Source: Streptomyces sp. GESEQ-35 (GTDB lineage: Bacteria > Actinomycetota > Actinomycetes > Streptomycetales > Streptomycetaceae). Taken from it: DNA of 64,000 nucleotides. The DNA is taken from the NCBI RefSeq assembly GCF_017948485.1, contig NZ_JAFFSX010000012.1, positions 235,479 through 299,478 of the forward strand. Direction: 5' to 3'. Both the position numbers and the translations under genes were made by a program. The notes below the pieces were generated by a model. That model made no database searches. It was not told where the DNA came from and saw nothing but the letters and a program-made list of their open reading frames with translations. Shown here one piece after another: positions 24,553 through 31,735 of the stretch. Within the stretch, counting starts at the first letter, position 1. Each line of letters starts with the position of its first letter.

Positions 24553-24563
24553 GTTTCGTTTCG
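24553..24563. promoter_or_regulatory. Candidate FruR operator
   Basis: On the coding strand of fruR this reads CGAAACGAAAC, a direct repeat of CGAAA like the operators of several DeoR-family repressors. It lies 35-45 bp before the fruR start, near where a promoter must be. A second loose copy (TTTACTTTCTGGAAATG) lies further upstream. Confidence 0.4.
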
Positions 24564-24608
24564 GAGGCTACGCTCGCATTTCCAGAAAGTAAACAGGTTC
24601 GGACCTCA

Positions 24609-24673
24609 TTCGGGCATGAACGGACTTCCGGTCATGCCCGAAGGACCCGGCACCTGCGGAAACAGGTACCGGG
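24609..24673 (-). terminator. Tandem hairpins after the DHA2 exporter gene
   Basis: Two stems lie in the 177-bp gap between the exporter stop and fruR. One is CCCGGCACCTG/CAGGTACCGGG (24646-24673, one mismatch); the other is TTCGGGCATGA/TCATGCCCGAA (24609-24642, perfect 11 bp, 12-nt loop). They should insulate fruR from exporter read-through. Confidence 0.65.
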
Positions 24674-24695
24674 CCCTCCTCGGCGGCTCCTCGCT

Positions 24696-26219
24696 TCAGG
24701 ACACCAGCTCGGGTTCCCTCTCGGCCACCCGGAGTTCGCCCTCGGCACCCTCCACATGCTGAGCCGGCCGCTTCGGCAGCGCGAACATCAGCAGGAAGAT
24801 CACGCCCAGCACCGCGGCCACCCACCCCAGCGCGTACTGGAAGGCGTCCACGAAGGCCGGGCCCACCTGAGCCGGCGTCAGATGGTCGCTGATCCGGCCG
24901 AAGAAGACGACCGACACCAGCCCGAGCCCCAGCGCGTTGCCCATCTGCATCACGGTGTTGATCAGCCCCGACGCCGAACCGGCGTGCTCGCGCGGCACCT
25001 CCGACAGCACGGCGTCCGTCAGCGGGGCGAAGATCAGGCCCATGCCCGCGCCCATCACGATCAGGGGCAGCGCCATCTGCCAGGAGGCGATGGTCAGGCC
25101 GTACCGCTCGGACTCCCACAGGTAGAGCAGCACGCCCGCCGCCATGGTCAGCGCGCCCGCCTGGAGCACCTTGCGCCCGAAGCGCGGGACCAGCTTCTGC
25201 ACCGACATCCCGGCCGCCGTCGACACGGCGATCGAGAACGGCACGCCCGTCAGCCCCGCCCGCAGCGGACTCCACCCCAGCCCGGCCTGCATGTACAGCG
25301 TCCAGACCAGGAAGAAGACGCCGAGCCCGACCCCGAACACGGTCTGCACCGCGATGCCGGCCGCGAAGCTCTTCACCTTGAACAGGGACAGCTCGACCAG
25401 CGGGGACCCGTCACGCACGGTCTTCCGCTTCTCGTACGCCACCAGCGCCGCGAACACGACGAGCGCGCCCGCCATCGACACGTACCCCCACAGCGGCCAG
25501 CCCAGCTCACGGCCGCGGGTCAGCGGGTAGAGCAGCATCAGCAGACCCAACGTCACCAGGGCGACCCCGACGAGGTCGAGCTTCAGCGCCCGCGGCGCCC
25601 TGGACTCGGTGATGAAGCGACGGCCGAGGACCAGGCCCGCGATGCCGACCGGCAGGTTGATCAGGAAGATGGGCCGCCACTCCAGGCCGAACAGGTTCCA
25701 CTCGGTCAGCAGCGCGCCCAGCAGCGGACCGGAGACGGCACCGAGACCCACGATCGCGCCGAACAGCCCGAACACCTTGCCCCGCTCGTGCGCGGGGAAG
25801 GTGGCGTGCACGATCGACAGGACCTGCGGCACCATCAGCGCCGCCATCGCGCCCTGAAGAAGGCGGGCGGCGACCAGCATCTCCGGGTTCGCGGCGAAGC
25901 CGCACAGCGCGGATGCGACCGTGAAGCCGCCGATACCGACGAGGAACACCCGCTTGCGGCCGTGAATGTCGCCGAGCCGTCCGCCGGTGATCAGTCCTGC
26001 GGCGAAGGCGAGCGCGTAACCGGCCGTTATCCACTGGATCTGGCTCCAGGACGCGCCGGCTTCCTGCTGGATCGACGGAATCGCGATGTTGACGATCGTG
26101 ACGTCGACGAGGTCCATGAAGGCCGCGGTCATCACGATCGCGAGGGCGAACCAGCGGCGGCGGTCCGCCGGGGCAGTCGGTGTGCCCGGAGATGTCTCAG
26201 ATGTCTCGGTGGAAGTCAT
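24696..26219 (-). CDS. DHA2-type MFS drug exporter (14 TM)
   Basis: 507 residues with 14 hydrophobic segments. EmrB/QacA signatures are visible: MDLVDVTIVNIAIPSIQ in helix 1, GGRLGDIHGRKRVFLVG (motif A), RLLQGAMAALMVPQVLSI (motif B), GLGAVSGPLLGALL (motif C, antiporter) and WRPIFLINLPVGI (motif D). It should export hydrophobic drugs or own metabolites by proton antiport. A WYL-domain regulator gene diverges from it across 62 bp that contain paired TAGGAC-type half-sites, so the regulator probably controls both genes. Confidence 0.9.
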   Translation of the reverse strand: MTSTETSETSPGTPTAPADRRRWFALAIVMTAAFMDLVDVTIVNIAIPSIQQEAGASWSQIQWITAGYALAFAAGLITGGRLGDIHGRKRVFLVGIGGFTVASALCGFAANPEMLVAARLLQGAMAALMVPQVLSIVHATFPAHERGKVFGLFGAIVGLGAVSGPLLGALLTEWNLFGLEWRPIFLINLPVGIAGLVLGRRFITESRAPRALKLDLVGVALVTLGLLMLLYPLTRGRELGWPLWGYVSMAGALVVFAALVAYEKRKTVRDGSPLVELSLFKVKSFAAGIAVQTVFGVGLGVFFLVWTLYMQAGLGWSPLRAGLTGVPFSIAVSTAAGMSVQKLVPRFGRKVLQAGALTMAAGVLLYLWESERYGLTIASWQMALPLIVMGAGMGLIFAPLTDAVLSEVPREHAGSASGLINTVMQMGNALGLGLVSVVFFGRISDHLTPAQVGPAFVDAFQYALGWVAAVLGVIFLLMFALPKRPAQHVEGAEGELRVAEREPELVS

Positions 26220-26228
26220 GTCCTCAAG

Positions 26229-26260
26229 CTAGGACCGCATTAGGTCAGTTCATGTCCTAG
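26229..26260. promoter_or_regulatory. Inverted-repeat operator between exporter and WYL regulator
   Basis: CTAGGAC (26229-26235) and GTCCTAG (26254-26260) are a perfect 7-bp inverted repeat with an 18-nt spacer; a third half-site TAGGTC (26241-26246) lies between. It covers the shared divergent promoter, 9 bp from the exporter start and 21 bp from the regulator start. Confidence 0.5.
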
Positions 26261-26281
26261 TTCTGCGGCATCCTCGAACTC

Positions 26282-27247
26282 ATGACGACGGACACTCCGG
26301 CCCGGCTCCTCCAGCTCCTCTCCCTCCTCCAGACGCCCCGCGAGTGGCCCGGCGGCGAGCTCTCCGAACGGCTCGGCGTCTCCCGCCGCACGGTCCGCAG
26401 GGACATCGACCGGCTGCGCGAACTGGGCTATCCGGTACAGGCGACCAAGGGGTCCGACGGCGGATACCGGCTGGTCGCGGGCAAGGCGATGCCGCCGCTC
26501 GTCCTCGACGACGAGGAGGCGGTGGCGATCGCGGTCGGCCTGCGGGCCGGCGCGGGGCACGCGGTCGAGGGCGTCGACGAGGCCTCCGTACGCGCCCTGG
26601 CCAAGCTGGAGCAGGTGCTGCCCTCGCGGCTGCGGCACCGCGTCTCCACCCTCCAGGCCGCGACCACGCCGCTGACCAGCGGAGACGGGGCGAGCATCGC
26701 ACCCGAGACACTGACGGTGATGGCCTCGACCGTCGCCGGGCAGGAGCGGCTGCGGTTCGCCTACCGGGCGAAGGACGGCACCGAGTCGCGACGGGTGACC
26801 GAGCCCTATCGCCTGGTGTCGACGGGACGCCGCTGGTACCTCGTCGCCTACGACCTCGATCGCGCCGACTGGCGTACGTTCCGGGTCGACCGGGTGACCG
26901 AGCCCTTCGCGACGGGCGCGCGGTTCGCTCCGCGGGAGCTGCCGACGGGCAGCGCGGCGGAGTATCTGCGGCAGTCCATACGGCGGCAGCAGGAGACATA
27001 CGAGTTCATGGTCACGTTCGCCGCGTCCGCCGAGGTCGTGGGGGCGCGGGTGCCTGCGTGGCTCGGCGCGCCCGAGCCGCTGAGCGCGGACAGGTGCCGG
27101 CTGCGGGCGTCCACAAGTGATCCGGTGGAGTGGCTGGCGGTACGGATCGCGATGCTCGGGATCGACTTTGCCGTACAGGGGCCTACCGAACTCGTGGAGT
27201 GCGTACGGGAGTTGGGTGGGCGGTTGAGTCGGGCGGGCGGTGGGTGA
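26282..27247 (+). CDS. YafY-family transcriptional regulator (HTH-11 and WYL)
   Basis: 321 residues. The N-terminal winged HTH reads LLQLLSLLQTPREWPGGELS ... SRRTVRRDIDRLRELGYP (about 8-58). The central and C-terminal part is a WYL ligand-sensing domain (RLRFAYRAKDGTES, TGRRWYLVAYDLDRADWRTF) with a WCX extension (ESV..REL GGRL). Members respond to small ligands or nucleic acids and often repress a neighbouring exporter. The gene is divergent from a DHA2 exporter. No ribosome-binding site is obvious, so translation may be leaderless. Confidence 0.85.
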   Translation: MTTDTPARLLQLLSLLQTPREWPGGELSERLGVSRRTVRRDIDRLRELGYPVQATKGSDGGYRLVAGKAMPPLVLDDEEAVAIAVGLRAGAGHAVEGVDEASVRALAKLEQVLPSRLRHRVSTLQAATTPLTSGDGASIAPETLTVMASTVAGQERLRFAYRAKDGTESRRVTEPYRLVSTGRRWYLVAYDLDRADWRTFRVDRVTEPFATGARFAPRELPTGSAAEYLRQSIRRQQETYEFMVTFAASAEVVGARVPAWLGAPEPLSADRCRLRASTSDPVEWLAVRIAMLGIDFAVQGPTELVECVRELGGRLSRAGGG

Positions 27248-27294
27248 GCAGGGCTACGGCAGGCGGTGCCCGTGCGCCCGTTCACCAGTACGCC

Positions 27295-28023
27295 CTATCC
27301 CCAAAACCCCCGTACCGACCCCAGGTTCCGCAACGCCGACGCGGCCGGCCCCTCAGGTCCCGACGCGGAGGACTCGCCCGATGCCCAGGACTCGACCGCC
27401 ACCCGTACCGCGGCACTGGCGACGGCGGCGGCGAAGCGCAGTTCAAGAGAGGCCGGGGAGTCCTCGGCAACGTTGTCGTCGCCCACTGCGACCGTCACCC
27501 CGGCCCGTTCCGCCAGCACCTCCGCCATCGTCGCCTCGGACGCCAGGCAGACCTCGGCCCACACCTTCCGCAGGGCAGGGCTCGCCGCGGCCAGGCGCAC
27601 CAGGGTGCGGACCCACTCCCAGGAGGACGCCGACACCCCGGCACCGGGCGTGAGGGTGTGCCGTACCGCGTGTTCCAGGGCTTCGGTGATCGGCAGTTCG
27701 GCGGGAGCCTCCCGCACGGCCTCCGCCCAGCGCTGCGCGCCCGCCGCGTAGAGCGGGGCCACGGCCTCCTCCTTCGTCGCGAAGTAGCGATAGAAGGTGC
27801 GCGGAGCGATACCCGCGGCCTGGGCGATGTCCTCTGCGCGCGTGGCGCGCAGGCCGCGTTTCACGAAGAGGCCGGCCGCCGCCCTGGCGATCTCCATCCG
27901 GGTCTCCGCCTTGCGTCGCTCGGTCAGCGACATCGACGGGGGCCCGGAGGACGTCTTGGACGCGGCTCGGTGCGGTGCGGGGGTGGGACTGGTCACAGTC
28001 GGCAGGCTATGCCCATGTGACAC
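27295..28023 (-). CDS. TetR-family transcriptional regulator
   Basis: 242 residues from GTG 28023. The HTH domain begins at SLTERRKAETRMEIARAAAG and has GLRATRAEDIAQAAGIAPRTFYRYFATKEEAV; the C-terminal ligand domain is unassigned. The first 30 residues are not conserved, so ATG 27933 (MSLTERRK) is an alternative start, but neither has a strong ribosome-binding site. It lies downstream of hrdD on the same strand behind a hairpin. From memory, the equivalent S. coelicolor gene (SCO3201) represses antibiotic production and sporulation when overexpressed; orthology here rests on position only. Confidence 0.85.
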   Translation of the reverse strand: MSHGHSLPTVTSPTPAPHRAASKTSSGPPSMSLTERRKAETRMEIARAAAGLFVKRGLRATRAEDIAQAAGIAPRTFYRYFATKEEAVAPLYAAGAQRWAEAVREAPAELPITEALEHAVRHTLTPGAGVSASSWEWVRTLVRLAAASPALRKVWAEVCLASEATMAEVLAERAGVTVAVGDDNVAEDSPASLELRFAAAVASAAVRVAVESWASGESSASGPEGPAASALRNLGSVRGFWG

Positions 28024-28104
28024 AATCTGCCATTCGGCGGGCCACCCCGTGGTTCAGGTACGGGGTGGCCTGCCCTCCAGCATGCCCCGATATGGCTGCC
28101 GAGG

Positions 28105-28155
28105 CAGAGCCGGGCTCCGGCGCCCGGGGGGATGGGCACCGGAAGCCCGGCTCTG
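28105..28155 (-). terminator. Probable hrdD terminator; 28024-28385 otherwise empty
   Basis: CAGAGCCGGGCT and its exact complement (28144-28155) form a 12-bp stem with a GC-rich 27-nt loop about 230 bp after the hrdD stop. The rest of the 362-bp gap (28024-28385) shows no credible gene; the tetR promoter should lie at its left end. Confidence 0.6.
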
Positions 28156-28385
28156 GGAGAGTCCCGGCGCCGGGGGGAGGGCGTCGGGACGTGGTTCAGG
28201 GGGGTCGTCGGTTTTGTTCCCGCGGGTCTGACGGTTGAAGCGGCTTTACCCGCCATGTTTGCGCGGTCTTTCGCCACCCGGCGTACGCGTCACCGGGAGT
28301 CGTACGCCGCCCGATGCGCCCAGCGTCCTGAGCGCTCCGGACGGAGTGCGTCTGCCCCGAGAAAACCGCCTTACACCGTCGTCTT

Positions 28386-29381
28386 TTACGCCGCCGCGTC
28401 GAACCCGGTGGACCGGGCCAGCTTCTTCAGCTCCAGCAGCGCATGCTTCTCGATCTGGCGGATCCGCTCGCGGGTGAGGCCGTGCTCCTTGCCGACCTCC
28501 GTCAGCGTGCGCTCCCGGCCGTCCTCGATGCCGTACCGCATCTTGATGATCGAGGCGGTGCGCTGGTCGAGGCGGCCGATGAGGCCGTCGAGCTCCTCGC
28601 TGCGCAGCAGGGTCAGGACCGACTGCTCCGGGGAGACCGCGGAGGTGTCCTCGAGCAGGTCGCCGAACTGGGTGTCACCGTCGTCGTCCACCCCCATGTT
28701 CAGCGAGACCGGGTCGCGGGCCCAGTCCAGGACGTCCGTCACGCGCTCCGGCGTCGAGCCGAGCTCGGCGGCGATCTCCGCGGGCTCCGGCTCGCGGCCG
28801 TTCTCCCGGTTGAACTCGCGCTGGATGCGGCGGATCCGGCCCAGCTCCTCCACCAGGTGGACGGGGAGCCGGATGGTGCGGGACTGGTCGGCTATCGAGC
28901 GGGTGATGGCCTGGCGGATCCACCAGGTCGCGTACGTCGAGAACTTGAAGCCCTTGCGGTAGTCGAACTTCTCCACCGCGCGCACCAGGCCGGCGTTGCC
29001 CTCCTGGATGAGGTCCAGCAGGGGCAGGCCGCTGCGGGGGTAGCGGCGGGCCACGGCCACGACAAGGCGGAGGTTGGAGCGGATGAAGACGTCCTTGGCC
29101 CGCTCACCCTCGGCGACCAGCGCCTCGAGTTCCTCGCGGGTGGCGTCCACCTTGGACTCCGCCTCGCCGTCGAGGACCTGTCGCGCGAACACTCCGGCCT
29201 CGATGGTTTCGGACAGCTCGACCTCCTTGGCGGCGTCGAGCAGAGGTGTGCGCGCGATCTCGTCGAGGTACATGCCGACCAGGTCGCGGTCGGCGATCTC
29301 GCCGCCGTGGGCGCGAACACTGCGTGCCGCGTCGGTCCCGCCCTTGGCGGACTGACGACGGGCGACGGCACCGGTTGCCAT
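28386..29381 (-). CDS. hrdD: Group 2 RNA polymerase sigma factor HrdD
   Basis: 331 residues. Region 1.2 (DLVGMYLDEIARTPLLDAA) is followed by region 2 with NLRLVVAVARRYPRSGLPLL, IQEGNAGLVRAVEKFDY and the -10-recognition helix FSTYATWWIRQAITR. Region 3 follows, and region 4 has TLTEVGKEHGLTRERIRQIE, the -35 reader. There is no long N-terminal 1.1 region as in HrdB, so this is a non-essential paralogue. In S. coelicolor hrdD is transcribed by stress sigma factors; a sigma-R-type promoter is visible here at 29491-29516. Confidence 0.93.
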   Translation of the reverse strand: MATGAVARRQSAKGGTDAARSVRAHGGEIADRDLVGMYLDEIARTPLLDAAKEVELSETIEAGVFARQVLDGEAESKVDATREELEALVAEGERAKDVFIRSNLRLVVAVARRYPRSGLPLLDLIQEGNAGLVRAVEKFDYRKGFKFSTYATWWIRQAITRSIADQSRTIRLPVHLVEELGRIRRIQREFNRENGREPEPAEIAAELGSTPERVTDVLDWARDPVSLNMGVDDDGDTQFGDLLEDTSAVSPEQSVLTLLRSEELDGLIGRLDQRTASIIKMRYGIEDGRERTLTEVGKEHGLTRERIRQIEKHALLELKKLARSTGFDAAA

Positions 29382-29490
29382 GCGTGCTCCCTTGCGATGG
29401 TGAGGTCAGCGGGTGGTCCTTCGGATGCCCGGTCCACACCTTGAGTAACTCTTCAGTTCACCCCTCGGGTTCCCTGCATCCGATGGAAAC

Positions 29491-29516
29491 AACGACTGGA
29501 ATCAGGACAGAATTCC
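29491..29516 (-). promoter_or_regulatory. Sigma-R-type promoter of hrdD
   Basis: On the minus strand GGAAT is followed by exactly 18 nt and GTTG, matching the disulfide-stress sigma-R consensus GGAAT-N18-GTT. It lies about 110 bp before the hrdD ATG. hrdD is a known sigma-R target in S. coelicolor. A GGAAC further downstream (29469-29473) might mark a second, sigma-E-like promoter, but its -10 is unclear. Confidence 0.7.
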
Positions 29517-29577
29517 CAACGCGTCCCTCTATTTTTCTGATCATGCAGTACCCTGTGCCGCCACACGAGGAGGCGTG

Positions 29578-30096
29578 ATGTCGTCGGAACGTACAGAGGT
29601 GCAGGTCAGGCCGGGAGTCGAGAGCGACCTCGAAGCCCTCACCGACCTCTACAACCACTACGTACGCGAAACGCCCATCACCTTCGACACGGCCGTCTTC
29701 ACTCCGGAGGAGCGACGTCCTTGGCTGCTCTCCCACCCTGAAGACGGCCCGTACCGGCTGATGGTTGCCACGTCGGGCGACTCACAGGAGATTCTGGGCT
29801 ACGCCACATCCAGCCCTTACCGTGCGAAGCCCGCCTACGGGACCTCCGTCGAGGTCACGGTCTACGTCGCCCCCGGCACGGGCCGCCGCGGCATCGGCAC
29901 GCTCCTCTACAAGGCCCTCTTCGAGGCACTCGCCGGCGAGGATCTGCACCGGGCCTACGCGGGCATCGCTCAACCCAACGAAGCGTCCACGCGGCTGCAC
30001 GAACACTTCGGTTTCCGGTACGTCGGCACGTACCGCGAGGTGGGCCGAAAGTTCGGCCGCTACTGGGACGTCGCCTGGTACGAAAAGGCTCTGTAG
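29578..30096 (+). CDS. Phosphinothricin-acetyltransferase-like GNAT protein
   Basis: 172 residues. The Pat/Bar family layout is complete: VRPGVESDLEALTDLYNHYV, RETPITFDTAVFTPEER, a central strand VEVTVYVAPGTGRRGIG holding the acetyl-CoA loop, and NEASTRLHEHFGFRYVGTYREVGRKFGRYWDV near the end. Such enzymes acetylate phosphinothricin, methionine sulfone or other small amines. Two starts fit the AGGAGG at 29568-29573: GTG 29575 and ATG 29578; the latter has the better spacing. It diverges from hrdD across about 200 bp and is nearly abutting (1 bp) the convergent dioxygenase gene. Confidence 0.88.
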   Translation: MSSERTEVQVRPGVESDLEALTDLYNHYVRETPITFDTAVFTPEERRPWLLSHPEDGPYRLMVATSGDSQEILGYATSSPYRAKPAYGTSVEVTVYVAPGTGRRGIGTLLYKALFEALAGEDLHRAYAGIAQPNEASTRLHEHFGFRYVGTYREVGRKFGRYWDVAWYEKAL

Positions 30097-30097
30097 G

Positions 30098-30889
30098 TCA
30101 CCCGAACTGGACGGACCTCTTCGCCATCCCCATCCAGAACCCGTCGATCACCGACTTCTGCGCGTCCAGCTCGCCGGCCGCGTCCGCCGCGCCCAGCGTC
30201 ACGAACAGCGGGGCGAAGTGCTCGGTGCGCGGGTGGGCGTAGCGGCCCGCCGGGGCCTTGTCCAGGAAGTCCAGCAGGGAGTCCACATCGCGCGCCTGTA
30301 GCGCCCGCCGGCCCCAGTCGTCGAACTCGGACGACCAGCTCGGCACTCCCCCGCCGGTGTGCCGCAGCGCGGCCAGGTTGTGGGTGAAGAAGCCGGAGCC
30401 GACGATCAGCACGCCCTCGTCGCGCAGCGGCGCGAGCTTGCGGCCGATCTCCATCAGCCCGACCGGGTCGAGGGTCGGCATGGAGACCTGGAGGACCGGT
30501 ATGTCGGCCTCGGGGAACATCTCCACCAGCGGGACGTAGGCGCCGTGGTCGAGGCCGCGGTCCGGAATGTCCTGTACGGGCATGCCGGGCGCGCGCAGCA
30601 ACTTCCGTACGGACTCGGCGAGTCCGGGGGCGCCCGGAGCCTCGTAGCGGACCTGGTAGTAGTGCTCGGGGAAGCCCCAGAAGTCGTAGACGAGCGGGAT
30701 GGTCTCGGTGGCGCCGAGGGCGAGCGGGGCCTCCTCCCAGTGGGCGGAGACCATGAGGATCGCCGTCGGGCGCGGCAGGTCGGCGGACCAGGCGGCGAGT
30801 TCGCCGGGCCAGACCGGGTCGTCCGCGAGCGGTGGGGCGCCGTGGCTGAGATAGAGGGCGGGCATGCGCTCCTGAGTGGCGGCGGACAT
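30098..30889 (-). CDS. DODA-type extradiol ring-opening dioxygenase
   Basis: 263 residues, LigB/YgiD fold. Metal-binding and catalytic histidines are visible in LYLSHGAPPLADD, MVSAHWEE, DRGLDHGAYVPL and FFTHNLAALR. The ATG at 30889 has GGGAGGGAG 8 bp upstream. Plant and bacterial relatives open L-DOPA or other catechols (YgiD is a zinc DOPA dioxygenase). The divergent MarR-type gene and two matching operator-like sites indicate a small aromatic-sensing unit in which the regulator controls the enzyme. The natural substrate is unknown. Confidence 0.88.
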   Translation of the reverse strand: MSAATQERMPALYLSHGAPPLADDPVWPGELAAWSADLPRPTAILMVSAHWEEAPLALGATETIPLVYDFWGFPEHYYQVRYEAPGAPGLAESVRKLLRAPGMPVQDIPDRGLDHGAYVPLVEMFPEADIPVLQVSMPTLDPVGLMEIGRKLAPLRDEGVLIVGSGFFTHNLAALRHTGGGVPSWSSEFDDWGRRALQARDVDSLLDFLDKAPAGRYAHPRTEHFAPLFVTLGAADAAGELDAQKSVIDGFWMGMAKRSVQFG

Positions 30890-30918
30890 GACGGCGACTC
30901 CCTCCCGGAAACCAACTA

Positions 30919-30932
30919 CTTGAAGTCTAAAG
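30919..30932. promoter_or_regulatory. Operator-like site 1 (dioxygenase side)
   Basis: CTTGA-AGTC-TAAAG, a 5-4-5 imperfect palindrome 30 bp before the dioxygenase start. A copy in inverse orientation lies at 30962-30975. Candidate MarR binding site. Confidence 0.45.
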
Positions 30933-30961
30933 CACTCCTTCGCGAATCCTACGTCTTATTT

Positions 30962-30975
30962 GTTTAACCTTCAAG
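30962..30975. promoter_or_regulatory. Operator-like site 2 (marR side)
   Basis: Read on the minus strand this is CTTGA-AGGT-TAAAC, matching site 1 at 11 of 14 positions. It ends next to the AGGAG that serves marR, so binding would repress the regulator itself. Confidence 0.45.
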
Positions 30976-30989
30976 GAGAGCCTCGTACA

Positions 30990-31526
30990 GTGGAGTACAT
31001 GAACACGGCACCCGCATCCGCACCCGAACAGAAACCGGCCGAGGAGCCCCGCTGGCTCACCGCCGAGGAGCAGCGAACCTGGCGCTTCTATCTGCACGCC
31101 ACCTACCTTCTCGAGGACCACCTCGACCGCCAGCTCCAGCGTGACGCGGGCATGCCGCACATCTACTACGGCCTTCTGGTCGCCCTCGCCGAGTCCCCCC
31201 GCCGCCGGCTGCGGATGACCGAGCTGGCCATGTCCGCGAAGATCACCCGCTCCCGTCTCTCGCACGCCGTCGCGCGTCTGGAGAAGAACGGGTGGGTACG
31301 GCGTGAGGACTGCCCCTCCGACAAGCGGGGGCAGTTCGCGGTGCTGACGGAGGAGGGGGTGGAGGTGCTGCGGCGTACCGCGCCGGGGCATGTCGAGGCG
31401 GTGCGCCAGGCGTTGTTCGACCGGCTCAGCCCGGAACAGCAGAAGTCCCTCGGCGAGATCATGGAAATCATCGCGGAGGGGCTGCAGCCGAGTGAGGCGG
31501 GGGCGGATCTGCCGTGGCTCCGCTGA
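30990..31526 (+). CDS. MarR-family transcriptional regulator
   Basis: About 178 residues from GTG 30990, which has AGGAGAG about 9 bp upstream; ATG 30999 is an alternative. The winged HTH spans about 60-125 (RRLRMTELAMSAKITRSRLSHAVARLEKNGWVRREDCPSDKRGQ), with long flanking dimerisation helices (WRFYLHATYLLEDHLDRQL and the C-terminal GEIMEIIAEGLQ). It diverges from the extradiol dioxygenase gene with two operator-like sites between them, so it is probably an aromatic-responsive repressor of that gene. Confidence 0.85.
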   Translation: MEYMNTAPASAPEQKPAEEPRWLTAEEQRTWRFYLHATYLLEDHLDRQLQRDAGMPHIYYGLLVALAESPRRRLRMTELAMSAKITRSRLSHAVARLEKNGWVRREDCPSDKRGQFAVLTEEGVEVLRRTAPGHVEAVRQALFDRLSPEQQKSLGEIMEIIAEGLQPSEAGADLPWLR

Positions 31527-31570
31527 GGGCTGCGCTGGGTGGGCTGTTCGTCGGCTGCGGGCCGGTGGGG

Positions 31571-31607
31571 GCTGGTCGCGCAGTTCCCCGCGCCCCTTAC
31601 GGGGCGC
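31571..31607. repeat. Dispersed Streptomyces intergenic repeat with hairpin
   Basis: GCTGGTCGCGCAGTTCCCC followed by the hairpin GCGCCCC-TTAC-GGGGCGC (31590-31607). This sequence type recurs in many Streptomyces intergenic regions, typically after genes, and probably acts as a terminator for marR and the facing exporter gene. Only one copy is in this window, so the dispersed nature is recalled, not seen. Confidence 0.6.
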
Positions 31608-31735
31608 TGCCACCAAAGGGGGCGGACCTGCCCCCGGCTCCGGTGCTCGGAGTCGGGAACAGGTCCTGGGAGTCGTATGTACGAGGGCGTCCCCTCCCCC
31701 GTGCATACGAGTGGGTCCCGAAGGGGGCCGTTGCC

